DNA from: Candidatus Thiobius zoothamnicola
GTDB taxonomy: Bacteria > Pseudomonadota > Gammaproteobacteria > Chromatiales > Chromatiaceae
NCBI GenBank assembly: GCA_030826945.1
Contig: JAPQLC010000010.1
Coordinates: 113,501-177,500 of the forward strand
DNA: 64,000 nucleotides
Direction of reading: 5' to 3'
Shown here piece by piece: positions 9,691 to 19,454 of this stretch. The notes beneath the pieces are model-generated. The model was not told where the DNA came from, searched no databases, and worked only from the letters and a program-made list of their open reading frames with translations. The position numbers and the translations under genes were made by a program. Numbering within the stretch: position 1 is the first letter of the stretch; each line of letters begins with the position of its first letter.

Positions 9691-10637
9691 AACGGCAAAA
9701 CGGCATGGCATTGATTACTGTTTTATCCGTGTTAGCAGTGGTTTCTGTCATCACGACATCTTTATTGGCATGGCAACATACGGCGATGCAACAAACCACT
9801 TTGCGACTGCAAACCAGCCAAAGCATGGATTATCTCCAGGCTATGGAAGATTGGGCCGAAGCCGTTCTGTTACGGGATCTGTCGAAAGGCGCAGTGGATA
9901 GTCTGGACGAAAGTTGGGCGCTGAATTTAGCACCAGTTGAAGTGGATCGCGGCTTGATAACCGGTCATCTGGAAGACCTGCAAGGACGTTTCAATCTGAA
10001 TAATCTGCTCGTCAAAGGAAAATATCAAGCTGAAGAGGGGCAACGTTTGCAACGCTTGATGAAACTCATTGGAGTTGACGGGCATACGGCGCTGGAAGTG
10101 ACCAATGCGGTGCGTGACTGGATGGATGCGGATCAATCCGAAAATTTTCCGGGTGGAGCTGAAGATTATTACTATTTAAACTTGTCGCCGCCTTACCGGA
10201 CTGCAGATCGACCTTTTATCAGCGCAACTGAGCTGTTGCTGGTAAAAGGGGTGACTGAAGAACTCTGGCGAAAACTCAATCCGCATATCACGGCTTTGCC
10301 CGGTTACCGCCCGGTGAATGTGAACACCGCCTCCAAAGCCGTGTTGCAAAGTTTAGCGGATGATATGGACGAAAAATTGGCGGAAGACATCCTGGACTAT
10401 AGAATGGATACGCCTTTTCCCGGCGTCAGCAAATTTATCCAGTTCCGACGTGACTACCACGGTAACATGCCCTCATTGCCTACACTGGACAAGGCTTCGA
10501 TTTCCGTCGCCAGCCAGTTTTTTCTACTGAGCGGTAGCGTGGATATTGACGCCCAGCACATGCACGGACGGGTGTTAATTTATCGTGATAAAAAAAACGC
10601 CAGCGTCATCCAACGTAGCTTCAAAACTAATTTGTGA
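9687..10637 (+). CDS. gspK: type II secretion minor pseudopilin GspK
   Basis: Large minor pseudopilin that caps the pseudopilus. The leader-like N-terminus MKRQNGMALITVLSVLAVVSVI lacks Glu at +5, as is characteristic of GspK. It contains the alpha-helical domain and the helix-hairpin-helix-like region NVNTASKAVLQSLADDMDEKLAEDIL. It is 316 residues. The GTG at 9687 overlaps the gspJ stop. Confidence 0.93.
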   Translation: MKRQNGMALITVLSVLAVVSVITTSLLAWQHTAMQQTTLRLQTSQSMDYLQAMEDWAEAVLLRDLSKGAVDSLDESWALNLAPVEVDRGLITGHLEDLQGRFNLNNLLVKGKYQAEEGQRLQRLMKLIGVDGHTALEVTNAVRDWMDADQSENFPGGAEDYYYLNLSPPYRTADRPFISATELLLVKGVTEELWRKLNPHITALPGYRPVNVNTASKAVLQSLADDMDEKLAEDILDYRMDTPFPGVSKFIQFRRDYHGNMPSLPTLDKASISVASQFFLLSGSVDIDAQHMHGRVLIYRDKKNASVIQRSFKTNL

Positions 10638-11863
10638 ATAGAAATAACCTATATCTATACTGGCGAGAGACTGGCCCACTGCTCTGGAGTTGCGCCGAAC
10701 GTCAACCAACATCCGGCCTGATCGATAGAGATGCCGTCGCCGCTTTCGTTGGCGACCGACATTTAACGGTGGTGTTGCCCTGCCGCCATATCACCCGTTA
10801 TGAAGTCAAGCTGACGGCTCGCTCAGATCATCATATCCGCGCCAGTCTGCCTTATGCGGTGGAAGAAGATTTGGCCAGCGAAGCGGAGCAAAACCATTTC
10901 GCTTATCGGCGCACATCGAAAGGAATTCATGCAGCGGTCATATCACATGACGCTATGCAGGATTATTTACAGCAAATCCAGACCTTGAATTTGCGCCCAG
11001 AGGTCTTATTACCTGAGGCTTGTCTGCTATCAGGCGATGAACAGGGCTTAATACTGCGTGATGAAGGATTTTTCATCCAATTATCCGGTGGTTCGGAGGA
11101 GGCATTGGGAGGACGTTTTGAGGTGTTGTCGGCTTGCCTGCAGCTTTACCTGAACCGTCAACAGGATGAATATGTCTGTGAGCTGCCGATTTGGGATTTG
11201 CGCCAGACTAACCGGGAAACCATTCCAGCTCTGTATGAGCAAGCCAGGATACGTCCTGTTTACCAAGGTGATCCGCAATCTGTCGAACGGACATTTGCGC
11301 ATTTATTGCAAAATCGCCCAAACAATCTCACGATTAATCTACTGCAAGGTCAATATGATCAGTCTGGCGCACTACTGTCCCATTTATGGCGCACCTATCA
11401 ATATGTGATCTATCTGGGATTACTCGTCTTTGCCATCGGCTTATCAAGTCTGTGGTTACGCACCGATGCATTGAAGCAGGAACATCGCCACTTAACGCAA
11501 CAGGCAGAACAAATTTACCGGTCTGTTTTTCCTAAAGCCAAACATGTCGAAGACCCGAAAATTCAAATGCAGCAGCAATTACAACGCATGCAGGACCATG
11601 CGGCCGCCCGCGCCAGTGATTTTGTCGCTATGCTGGCGAATGTCGGCACCGTGTTGCAACGTTATGGCAAAGGCAAAATAGATCGTATGACTTTCCAAAA
11701 AGGTAAACTGCGCATTGATTTGCTGGTGGATTCCCAACATGATATTGATCAAATCACCAAACAATTACGCCAATTGCCTGAAATCGCCGTGCGTCGCGGG
11801 CCAATCAGAAGAAGCGACGCGCTGTATCGCACCAATATTGAAATGACGGTCAGATCCCAATGA
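10634..11863 (+). CDS. gspL: type II secretion inner-membrane platform protein GspL
   Basis: Bitopic protein linking the GspE ATPase to the inner-membrane platform. The large cytoplasmic actin-like domain includes LTVVLPCRHITRYEVKLTAR. A single membrane span around residues 255-272 (YVIYLGLLVFAIGLSSLWL) is followed by a periplasmic ferredoxin-like domain ending DALYRTNIEMTVRSQ. It is 409 residues. The GTG at 10634 overlaps the gspK stop (GTGA) and its own stop overlaps gspM (ATGA). Confidence 0.93.
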   Translation: MNRNNLYLYWRETGPLLWSCAERQPTSGLIDRDAVAAFVGDRHLTVVLPCRHITRYEVKLTARSDHHIRASLPYAVEEDLASEAEQNHFAYRRTSKGIHAAVISHDAMQDYLQQIQTLNLRPEVLLPEACLLSGDEQGLILRDEGFFIQLSGGSEEALGGRFEVLSACLQLYLNRQQDEYVCELPIWDLRQTNRETIPALYEQARIRPVYQGDPQSVERTFAHLLQNRPNNLTINLLQGQYDQSGALLSHLWRTYQYVIYLGLLVFAIGLSSLWLRTDALKQEHRHLTQQAEQIYRSVFPKAKHVEDPKIQMQQQLQRMQDHAAARASDFVAMLANVGTVLQRYGKGKIDRMTFQKGKLRIDLLVDSQHDIDQITKQLRQLPEIAVRRGPIRRSDALYRTNIEMTVRSQ

Positions 11864-12339
11864 GCCGGATACAGGAATACCTCCAGGCCTGGTATGCCTC
11901 ACTCAGCGGACTACATCAGAAAATCCTGGTCTGGGTCATGTTGGCAATGCTGGCCCTGGCGCTTTATTTTCAGTTATGGGCACCAATGGCTGAAGACATG
12001 GCATTACAACACCAACGCGTGCTGGATGCTGAACAAGATTTACGTTGGCTACGGCAGACCGGCGCTGAAATACGCGCATTACGAGGGCAAAATCATCAAT
12101 CTTTGCCGGAAATTCTCGGCCCGACGTTAAAACAATACAACTTACGGCCCGACAGCAATAAATACGACGCCAAAGTGAATGAATGGCGTCTGCGTTTCAA
12201 AGCAACGGATTTCCGCCAATTATTATTATGGCTCAATGAATTGCGCCGCCAGAGCACGGTGGTGATCGCCTTGGCGAACATCAGCCGTGAACCGACGGGC
12301 GGGGTGAATGCGCGTTTCGTGTTGACGGAGAATCAATGA
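11860..12339 (+). CDS. gspM: type II secretion protein GspM
   Basis: Bitopic platform protein partnering GspL. A short cytoplasmic N-terminus (SRIQEYLQAWYASLSGLHQKIL) is followed by the hydrophobic segment VWVMLAMLALALYFQLWAPM and a periplasmic ferredoxin-like domain. It is 159 residues, the usual size. It overlaps gspL and gspN by four bases each. Confidence 0.9.
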   Translation: MSRIQEYLQAWYASLSGLHQKILVWVMLAMLALALYFQLWAPMAEDMALQHQRVLDAEQDLRWLRQTGAEIRALRGQNHQSLPEILGPTLKQYNLRPDSNKYDAKVNEWRLRFKATDFRQLLLWLNELRRQSTVVIALANISREPTGGVNARFVLTENQ

Positions 12340-13139
12340 TGCAGCTAAACCAAGCTGCCGCCAGTCTGATAAAGATCGCCCGCAAACGTGCTTTTTGGGC
12401 ATACCTCAGCCTGTTAGTATTGACTTACGCGCTATTTTTATTGATGTTGTTACCGGCAACCTATCTCTTGCCGTCGAATCCAACAGAGGACACATTCAGC
12501 GCCAATCAGGTTCAAGGCACAATATGGCAGGGTCGGGCTGAACGGATTAAATGGCGATCCTTATCAGCGACTCAGGTTCAATGGCACTTTAAACCATGGG
12601 CATTATTTCGCGGCGTTTGGGAATATCAAATCCACCTCCGCCTGGACGGTGCGCCAGTCACTGGCTATGTGGGCAAAAAGTTAAATAGCGCCTGGCATCT
12701 GCACGACGTAACCGCCAAATTGGCATTGCAAAAGATGTCTGGCGTTACCGAGTATTTAGCGACCTTCTCGCCATTCAGCCTGCGTGGCGATTTAACGGTT
12801 GAATTGGAAAACGTCTTGTGGGCGGATCAATGGCTCCAGTCGATACAAGGCCGTTTATTGCTTAAAGATTTGCAAATTGATGAATTATCCGCGTTGGGTA
12901 ATTGGGCCGGTCAGATATCCCAGGAAAACGATAAACTCATCCTGACCTTTAACCCCAGAAACCGCCGGATACAGGGTGATGGGCGATGGGTTTTAGCGGC
13001 TGACCGCCGATGGAACCTGATAATGCGCCTCAAGCCTGGCAGGCAAGCGGATGATGCCTTGGTCACTTGGTTCAGTTTATTGGGCGTTCCAGATGCTGAA
13101 GGCTACTATCCTATACAACAAAGCGGGAGATTGAGATAA
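12336..13139 (+). CDS. gspN: type II secretion protein GspN
   Basis: Accessory inner-membrane T2SS protein found in a subset of systems. An N-terminal membrane segment (FWAYLSLLVLTYALFLLMLLPATYLL) is followed by a periplasmic beta-rich domain with the GspN-typical QVQGTIWQGRAERIKWRSL stretch. It is 267 residues. Its ATG overlaps the gspM stop. Its precise role in secretion is not established. Confidence 0.87.
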   Translation: MMQLNQAAASLIKIARKRAFWAYLSLLVLTYALFLLMLLPATYLLPSNPTEDTFSANQVQGTIWQGRAERIKWRSLSATQVQWHFKPWALFRGVWEYQIHLRLDGAPVTGYVGKKLNSAWHLHDVTAKLALQKMSGVTEYLATFSPFSLRGDLTVELENVLWADQWLQSIQGRLLLKDLQIDELSALGNWAGQISQENDKLILTFNPRNRRIQGDGRWVLAADRRWNLIMRLKPGRQADDALVTWFSLLGVPDAEGYYPIQQSGRLR

Positions 13140-13176
13140 TCACGCTGCCGCCGCAGTGAAAGGTCTTGACAGGCGT

Positions 13177-14055
13177 ATGTCAGAAAAAATCAATATCAAT
13201 TTCTCCATGTTCCGTCGGCGATCGGTAGGTAAATATTTACCGCGTGGGCTTTTAATCGTCGGCGTGATTTTATTGGCCTGGCAACTTGCGACCATGACTT
13301 GGTTTTTATCGGATACGGATCAGCCGCCTGAAGCGCCAGCCGTCATTGAGCCAGAAAAAAAAGCCACGCCCGTTGCCGCACCCAAGCAAGCCGAGGCTTA
13401 TGATTTATTTGAAGTCGAGCAAAAAATACCGGTCAAAGTGGATAAGCCGGTGCGCCGAAATTCCAATTTATTGCTGCATGGCGTTATCGCAGGCGTGGAT
13501 CCCAAACAAGGCTCCGCGCTGATCTCACCACCCAATGCAACGCCGCAGGTCTATCGCGTTGGTGAACAAGTCAGTCCAGGCATTACGCTGGATGAAATTT
13601 ATCCGCATCATGTGCTCTTGCTGCATGGTAATTTCCACGAACTGTTAGCCTTGCCGAAAGATAACCTGGGGTTGTCCATGAATGCCGGAACCCCATCCGC
13701 TTTGGCAGGCGAGCCAGTCGTCGTCAAAGCGCCTCAAGTCACCCGGAAATTGGCGCGTTACCGTAAACAACTTAAAGATAATCCCATGGCCCTGGCGCGT
13801 TTGCTACGTGGCAAACCGGTCATGCGTAATGGCAGCGTTTATGGCATACAAGTTTCACGGGGCAGCGATCCGACATTGATTGATGAGATTGGTTTGCAAG
13901 ACAAAGATATTTTATTGTCGCTGAATGACATCGCCCTGAATGACATTAAACAATTACCGACATTGATCAAAATACTCAGCGAAGAAGACCGGTTCGCCGT
14001 GATGTTGGAGCGTAAAGGCGTCACCCGGTCTATGAATATCTATTTGGAGATGTAG
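13177..14055 (+). CDS. gspC: type II secretion protein GspC
   Basis: Inner-membrane protein that connects the platform to the GspD secretin. The N-terminal membrane span is LLIVGVILLAWQLATMTWFL. It is followed by a Pro-rich linker, the homology region (LLLHGVIAGVDPKQGSALIS...YRVGEQVSPGITLDEIYPHHVLL) and a C-terminal PDZ domain (VYGIQVSRGSDPTLIDEIGLQDKDILLSLND). The ATG at 13177 is preferred to a GTG at 13156 that has no ribosome-binding site. Confidence 0.92.
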   Translation: MSEKININFSMFRRRSVGKYLPRGLLIVGVILLAWQLATMTWFLSDTDQPPEAPAVIEPEKKATPVAAPKQAEAYDLFEVEQKIPVKVDKPVRRNSNLLLHGVIAGVDPKQGSALISPPNATPQVYRVGEQVSPGITLDEIYPHHVLLLHGNFHELLALPKDNLGLSMNAGTPSALAGEPVVVKAPQVTRKLARYRKQLKDNPMALARLLRGKPVMRNGSVYGIQVSRGSDPTLIDEIGLQDKDILLSLNDIALNDIKQLPTLIKILSEEDRFAVMLERKGVTRSMNIYLEM

Positions 14056-14162
14056 GTGATACTTTCAGTTAACACTTGGTTAAGTCCATCACCACATGCA
14101 TCCAACATACAGATGTTAAGTATGCTCAGCGCTTTTTGCCGTCAACATAAAAAGGGGGGATC

Positions 14163-16142
14163 GTGGTAGCCCGTCAAATATCCTGGTTACTTGTCTGTCT
14201 GACAGTACTTTCGTTCGGCATCCATGCCCAGCCGGTCAGCTTCAACCTGAAAAACGCCGACATTCGATCGGTGATTGATATGGTGTCGGATGTCACCGGC
14301 AAAAACTTTATTATCGATCCCCGGGTAAAAGGCAAAGTGACCCTAGTGTCATCCACCCCGATTGAACCCGAAGGTGTCTACGAGATTTTCCTGTCCATCA
14401 TGAAAGTACATGGCTATGTCGCCGTGCAGGAAGGGGATGTCGTCAACATTTTGCCCGCGAATGAAGGTGTGCAAGGCGCTTCGGTCAGCTCTTCGGTGAA
14501 TGCCGAAGGTGAAATGCAAGTGCGGGTTATTCCGGTGATCAATGTCAAGGCCGTGCAACTGGTACCGTCTTTACGCCCTTTGGTCTCCAAAACCGGCCAT
14601 TTGGCAGCGCATGACGGCTCCAATACGCTGGTGGTTTCGGATACGGGCCGCCGCATCAAACGCTTGATCGAAATTGTCAAACGGCTTGATGTGAAAGATG
14701 ATGGCAGCTTGGAGGCCATCCGGCTCAAATTCGCCGCCGCATCCCAAGTCACCAAAATATTGCAGCCTTTATTGGCGCAGAACAACAAAAATGCATCGGG
14801 CACCGTCAAACTGGCGGCGGATGATCGCTCCAACACCATCCTGATGATTGGCAATAAATACCTGCGCCAGAAATTGCGCGAACTGGTCAACCAGATGGAT
14901 GTGAAGGTCGAACACAAAGGCGAAACCCGCGTGATTTATCTGAAGTTTGCCAAAGCGTCTGATTTGGCCGAGGTGTTGCGCAACACCATGTCGGATAAAT
15001 ATACGGAAACAAATGGCAAACAAACCGGATCAACCGATTCAGAGCGCAAGCTTGGCATTCAGGCGGATGAAGACACCAACGCCTTGTTGATCACCGCCAG
15101 GCCAGATCAACATGCCGAGATACAAAGCGTGATTGACTCGCTGGATGTGCGTCGCGCTCAAGTATTGGTCGAAAGTCTGGTGGTTGAACTGACGGATGAC
15201 AAAGCGCGTGATTTAGGCGTTCAGTGGGTGGCCGCGCAAAATGAGTTGATCAATTTAAGCGAGGCCACCACTTTTGCGGCCAGCACCTTGCAACTGGGCA
15301 ATGTGGTCGGTCGTTTAAAAGCGGGGCAGGGCGTGGATATCGGGATACTGGCACGGGCGTTAGCCAACGATGCCGATGCCAATATCATTTCGACGCCCAG
15401 CCTGATCACCATGGATAATGCCGAAGCGGAAATCAATGTGGGCCGTGAGGTGCCTTTCGTCACCGGCTCCTATACAGGTGCCAGTAATTCGTCCACTCCG
15501 GAAAATCCATTCACCACGATCGAACGCAGCAATGTCGGCTTAATCATGAAACTGACGCCGCAAATCAATTTTGGTTCGGCGATTCGTCTGGACATTGACC
15601 AGCAAATCTCCAATCTGCTACCAGGCGCTGCGGCGCAATTCGGCACCACGGATGTCGTGACCAGCGTACGCAGCATCAAAACCAGCGTGGTCGTGGAGGA
15701 TGGCAATATTCTGGTGTTGGGCGGTTTGATTGATGACACTTTGCGTGAAAGCCGGGTCAAAGTGCCTTTGCTGGGCGACATTCCCATTGTCGGCGAATTG
15801 TTCAATTACCGTGAAGCCTCCAAAGAGAAGCGTAATCTCATGATTTTCATCCGCCCCAAGATTCTGCGGGATGAAGAAAGCAGCCGCTTATTAAGCGAAC
15901 AAAAATATCAGGAGTTGCGTGAACAACAGCTTCAGCAATACCAACAAGGTCTGAAATTACTCCCGGATACGGACGTGCCCGTACTGGAGCCAATACCGGA
16001 AAAACCGCCACAGGCAAAACCATCCATCAATAGTGTGGCGAAACCGCCTGCGGCAACATCGATATCACCCACTCAACCACCAGCGCCAACGCCCCAAAAA
16101 GTGGTGAAACAGCCGTCGCCCCATCCGTTTGACGATTATTGA
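14163..16142 (+). CDS. gspD: type II secretion secretin GspD
   Basis: Outer-membrane secretin forming the exit channel. The signal peptide ISWLLVCLTVLSFGIHAQP is followed by the N0 domain (VSFNLKNADIRSVIDMVSDVTGKNFIIDPRVKGKVTLVS), the N1-N3 repeats, and the secretin core with VPLLGDIPIVGELF near residue 540. The C-terminus after residue 600 is Pro/Gln-rich and probably disordered. It is 659 residues. The GTG at 14163 stands 3 nt after a run of six G residues that probably serves as ribosome-binding site. A gap of 107 bases separates it from gspC, so it may have its own promoter. Confidence 0.96.
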   Translation: MVARQISWLLVCLTVLSFGIHAQPVSFNLKNADIRSVIDMVSDVTGKNFIIDPRVKGKVTLVSSTPIEPEGVYEIFLSIMKVHGYVAVQEGDVVNILPANEGVQGASVSSSVNAEGEMQVRVIPVINVKAVQLVPSLRPLVSKTGHLAAHDGSNTLVVSDTGRRIKRLIEIVKRLDVKDDGSLEAIRLKFAAASQVTKILQPLLAQNNKNASGTVKLAADDRSNTILMIGNKYLRQKLRELVNQMDVKVEHKGETRVIYLKFAKASDLAEVLRNTMSDKYTETNGKQTGSTDSERKLGIQADEDTNALLITARPDQHAEIQSVIDSLDVRRAQVLVESLVVELTDDKARDLGVQWVAAQNELINLSEATTFAASTLQLGNVVGRLKAGQGVDIGILARALANDADANIISTPSLITMDNAEAEINVGREVPFVTGSYTGASNSSTPENPFTTIERSNVGLIMKLTPQINFGSAIRLDIDQQISNLLPGAAAQFGTTDVVTSVRSIKTSVVVEDGNILVLGGLIDDTLRESRVKVPLLGDIPIVGELFNYREASKEKRNLMIFIRPKILRDEESSRLLSEQKYQELREQQLQQYQQGLKLLPDTDVPVLEPIPEKPPQAKPSINSVAKPPAATSISPTQPPAPTPQKVVKQPSPHPFDDY

Positions 16143-16155
16143 GGCGGAATACATC

Positions 16156-17685
16156 ATGGTTGAATTGGATGATATGCCAACAGCGCTTGCACCTGACGCG
16201 GCGGATGAGGAGACCGTCGCGCCTTTATTAAGTCTCGCTTACTCCAAACGTCACGGCGTTTTGGCACGTATCACGCATACCGGCGATTTGGTGCTGGAAT
16301 GTCGTCCCAATGCGCATTTGCGCGCCGTGCATGAAGCGCAGCGTCAACTAGGCCAGGTTTGTCACCTGACGCCGATTGATGACGAAACATTTGATATCCA
16401 CCTGCAAGAGCAGCATGATTCCAAAGCCACGCAGGCAATGACCTCCATCGGCGAAATTGGTCATGAAGTCACACTGGATTTTGACCGACTGGTCGGCGAA
16501 CTGAATGATCAACCGGAGGATTTGCTGGACAGCATTGAAGATGCGCCGGTCATCCGTTTGCTGAATGCCTTGTTCACAGCGGCGGTGCGGGTCAATGCCT
16601 CGGATTTACACATAGAACAGTATGAGGATTATCTGCGCGTGCGGATGCGCGTGGATGGCGAATTGCAGGAAATCATGCGTGGCAAACGTACCCTGGCACC
16701 GCTGTTGATTTCGCGCATCAAAGTCATGGCACGCCTGGATATCGCGGAAAAACGTCTGCCGCAGGATGGCAGAATCGCTTTGCGCTTGGGAGGCCGGCAA
16801 GTGGATGTTCGCGTGTCCACCATGCCATCCGGGACTGGCGAGCGGGCAGTGCTGCGTTTATTGGACAAAAGCGCTGGTCGCCTGGACCTAGGCGATCTTG
16901 GCATGCCGAAGGCGACGGAGAATATTCTGGATCGCATTATCCGTAAGCCGCATGGCATGTTTCTGGTCACTGGCCCGACCGGTTCCGGTAAAACGACCAC
17001 CCTGTATGCCTCGTTGGTGCGTTTGAACGACCACAAGCGCAATATCATGACAGTCGAAGATCCGGTTGAATATGACCTTGAAGGCATCAACCAAACGCAA
17101 ATGAACGCCAAAATCGGCATGACCTTCGCGCATGGCTTACGCGCCATCCTACGCCAGGATCCGGATGTGGTGATGGTGGGCGAAATTCGGGATATCGAGA
17201 CCTCCGAAATCGCCGTGCAAGCCAGTTTGACGGGCCATATGGTGTTCTCCACCCTGCATACCAATACGGCGATTGGTGCCATTACCCGACTGCGTGATAT
17301 GGGCGTGGAACCTTTTCTCCTGGCTTCCAGTTTATCCGGCATCTTGGCGCAGCGTTTAACCCGGTTGTTATGTACGGCATGCGCGGAGCCTTATGTCCCC
17401 AATCAAGCGGAATGTCAACGCATGAAGCTGACTCAACCCATCAAGTTATTACGCCCGGTGGGTTGTCCCGAATGCGGCAATACCGGATACCGGGGTCGAG
17501 TCGGCGTGTATGAACTGATCGAAATGGATGACGAACTGCGCGCGCATGTCCATGCCGGATCCAGTGAAAGCGACATGCTGCGGCATGTGCGCAAGACTGT
17601 GCCTTCTCTGGTCGATTCCGCCATTGATTTGGTGAAACAACGCAAAACGTCTTATGAAGAGGTTTTGCGGGTAACCGGCGTTTAA
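16156..17685 (+). CDS. gspE: type II secretion ATPase GspE
   Basis: Cytoplasmic hexameric ATPase that drives pseudopilus assembly. The N-terminal GspL-binding domain is followed by the RecA-like core with Walker A GPTGSGKTTTLYAS, Asp box MTVEDPVEYDLEGINQTQ, Walker B RQDPDVVMVGEIRD and His box HMVFSTLHTNTA. The C-terminal zinc domain has the tetracysteine pattern CTAC...CPEC. It is 509 residues from the ATG at 16156, which has GAGG about 11 nt upstream. The frame is open a little further into the end of gspD. Confidence 0.97.
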   Translation: MVELDDMPTALAPDAADEETVAPLLSLAYSKRHGVLARITHTGDLVLECRPNAHLRAVHEAQRQLGQVCHLTPIDDETFDIHLQEQHDSKATQAMTSIGEIGHEVTLDFDRLVGELNDQPEDLLDSIEDAPVIRLLNALFTAAVRVNASDLHIEQYEDYLRVRMRVDGELQEIMRGKRTLAPLLISRIKVMARLDIAEKRLPQDGRIALRLGGRQVDVRVSTMPSGTGERAVLRLLDKSAGRLDLGDLGMPKATENILDRIIRKPHGMFLVTGPTGSGKTTTLYASLVRLNDHKRNIMTVEDPVEYDLEGINQTQMNAKIGMTFAHGLRAILRQDPDVVMVGEIRDIETSEIAVQASLTGHMVFSTLHTNTAIGAITRLRDMGVEPFLLASSLSGILAQRLTRLLCTACAEPYVPNQAECQRMKLTQPIKLLRPVGCPECGNTGYRGRVGVYELIEMDDELRAHVHAGSSESDMLRHVRKTVPSLVDSAIDLVKQRKTSYEEVLRVTGV

Positions 17686-17703
17686 TCGTAAAGGAGAACT
17701 TGG

Positions 17704-18921
17704 TTGGCGGCTTTTAGTTGGCGGGCGCTGGATCAGCAAGGCAAAGTACGCAAAGGCATGATGGAAGGCGACTCATCCCGCCAAATACGTAACAAACTGC
17801 GCGCTCAGTCTTATACACCATTGGAAGTTGTTCCGGTCACTGAACAACCTCAACAAACAAACGCTTCTCTATGGCGACTACGTCGCCAGACCAATCCCAA
17901 AGATCTGGCGTTATTTTCCATACAACTGGCGGTATTACTCAAATCCGGCCTGCCTGTCGAACAAGCCCTGGACAATGCGGCCAATCAGACCAAAAGAAAA
18001 TCCATCGCCAACCTGATCCGCGCCATCCGCGCCAAAGTCTCTGAAGGCCATACCCTGGCGAATGCCATGGCGTCACACGCGCATGGCTTCCCGGATTATT
18101 ACGTGCCGACAATCGCCGCCGGCGAACATTCCGGTCATTTGGTCGAAGTGATGGAGCGTTTGGCGGAATATGCTGAATCAACTTATCAAGCACGGCAAAA
18201 ACTGCAAATGGCAATGCTGTACCCCATCATTGTCACGCTCGTCGCCTTTCTGGTCATCGTGGCGTTGCTGGTTTATGTCGTACCCCAGGTCGTGCAAGTC
18301 TTTGCATCCATGCAGCAAACGCTGCCTTCCCTGACACTCGGTCTGATCACCCTCAGTGATTTTTTCCGGGCAAATGGCTTGGTGCTGTTGTTGGCGCTGG
18401 CTTTATTTTTATTCGCTTATTTGTACGCCCTCCGTTTCCGTGACTTCCGCGCATTCATCCATAAAGCAATACTGAAACTGCCCGGTATTGGCGACTTTAT
18501 GCGCAAAGTGGCTGCGGCGCGTTTCAGCCGCACTTGCGGCATGTTGCTCAACAGCAATGTACCGGCGGCTGAAGCCATTAATATTGCCGCGAATGTGGTG
18601 ACCTGGATACCGATAAAAACAGCGATTCAAGCAGCGGAATCCCGTATCAAAGAAGGCATGACGTTAAAACGCGCGCTTGAAATCACGGGTTATTTTGAAC
18701 CGCTGACGCTTAACCTGATCGCCAGCGGCGAAGCCAGCGGTAACTTGGGGGACATGATGGTGCATGCGGCTAATGTGCAGGAAAAAGACAATAATGTTGT
18801 GATTGAAACAGCACTCGGTATGTTTGAACCTCTCATGGTATTAATCATGGGAGGAATCGTGTTAACGATTGTGTTGGCGATTCTGATGCCGATTCTGGAT
18901 ATGAATTTGATGGTCAGATAA
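17704..18921 (+). CDS. gspF: type II secretion inner-membrane protein GspF
   Basis: Polytopic platform protein. It has two GspF domains, each with the conserved Gly/Glu motifs (SGLPVEQAL...AGEHSGHLVEVMERLAEY in the first and LNSNVPAAEAI...SGEASGNLGDMM in the second), and three membrane helices, including MLYPIIVTLVAFLVIVALLVYVV and the C-terminal VLIMGGIVLTIVLAILMPIL. It is 405 residues. The start is a TTG at 17704, with AAAGGAG 7 nt upstream. Confidence 0.95.
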   Translation: MAAFSWRALDQQGKVRKGMMEGDSSRQIRNKLRAQSYTPLEVVPVTEQPQQTNASLWRLRRQTNPKDLALFSIQLAVLLKSGLPVEQALDNAANQTKRKSIANLIRAIRAKVSEGHTLANAMASHAHGFPDYYVPTIAAGEHSGHLVEVMERLAEYAESTYQARQKLQMAMLYPIIVTLVAFLVIVALLVYVVPQVVQVFASMQQTLPSLTLGLITLSDFFRANGLVLLLALALFLFAYLYALRFRDFRAFIHKAILKLPGIGDFMRKVAAARFSRTCGMLLNSNVPAAEAINIAANVVTWIPIKTAIQAAESRIKEGMTLKRALEITGYFEPLTLNLIASGEASGNLGDMMVHAANVQEKDNNVVIETALGMFEPLMVLIMGGIVLTIVLAILMPILDMNLMVR

Positions 18922-18985
18922 TCGCCATCCAATCACGCCATCAATGATCATTCACTCAACTTATCACTTTGCAGGAACCGGAAAA

Positions 18986-19393
18986 ATGAAGTTTGGCCAA
19001 TTACACAGAAAATACCGTGTCCAAGGTTTCACCCTGATCGAACTCATGGTGGTCGTGGTGATTCTGGGCGTATTAGCCGCCATGGTCGTACCCCGCGTGA
19101 TGGACCGGCCAGATCAGGCGAGAGTGGTGAAAGTCCAGCAAGACATTCGCGCCATCCAGTCCGCATTGGACTTATACAAACTGGACAATTACAAATATCC
19201 GACAACCGACCAGGAACTGAGCGTATTGATCCCCAAATACATCAAAAGCGTGCCGAAAGATCCATGGGGCAATAAATACCGTTACCTCAGCCCAGGTGTG
19301 CATGGCCCGATCGATATTTTCACCTATGGCGCGGATAACCTGAAGGGCGGCGTTGATGCGGATAAAGATATCGGCAACTGGGAACTGGACTGA
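18986..19393 (+). CDS. gspG: type II secretion major pseudopilin GspG
   Basis: Main subunit of the pseudopilus. A 14-residue basic leader ends in Gly, then G|FTLIELMVVVVILGVLAAMVVP. The mature domain contains the GspG-specific YPTTDQELSVLI and KDPWGNKYRYLSPG motifs and a C-terminal acidic calcium-site region (GADNLKGGVDADKDIGNWELD). It is 135 residues from the ATG at 18986. It is the last T2SS gene here; gspH and gspI, which usually follow, are absent. Confidence 0.96.
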   Translation: MKFGQLHRKYRVQGFTLIELMVVVVILGVLAAMVVPRVMDRPDQARVVKVQQDIRAIQSALDLYKLDNYKYPTTDQELSVLIPKYIKSVPKDPWGNKYRYLSPGVHGPIDIFTYGADNLKGGVDADKDIGNWELD

Positions 19394-19454
19394 TTTTAGT
19401 TACGATGGCGCGGTAAGCTGCAGAAAATTAACCTCGAAATGCCCCTATAAGAAA

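Noticed and set aside
16629..17342. 237-codon open frame on the minus strand
   Set aside because: Antisense to the gspE ATPase core. It has an Arg/Ser/Pro-rich composition typical of shadow frames.
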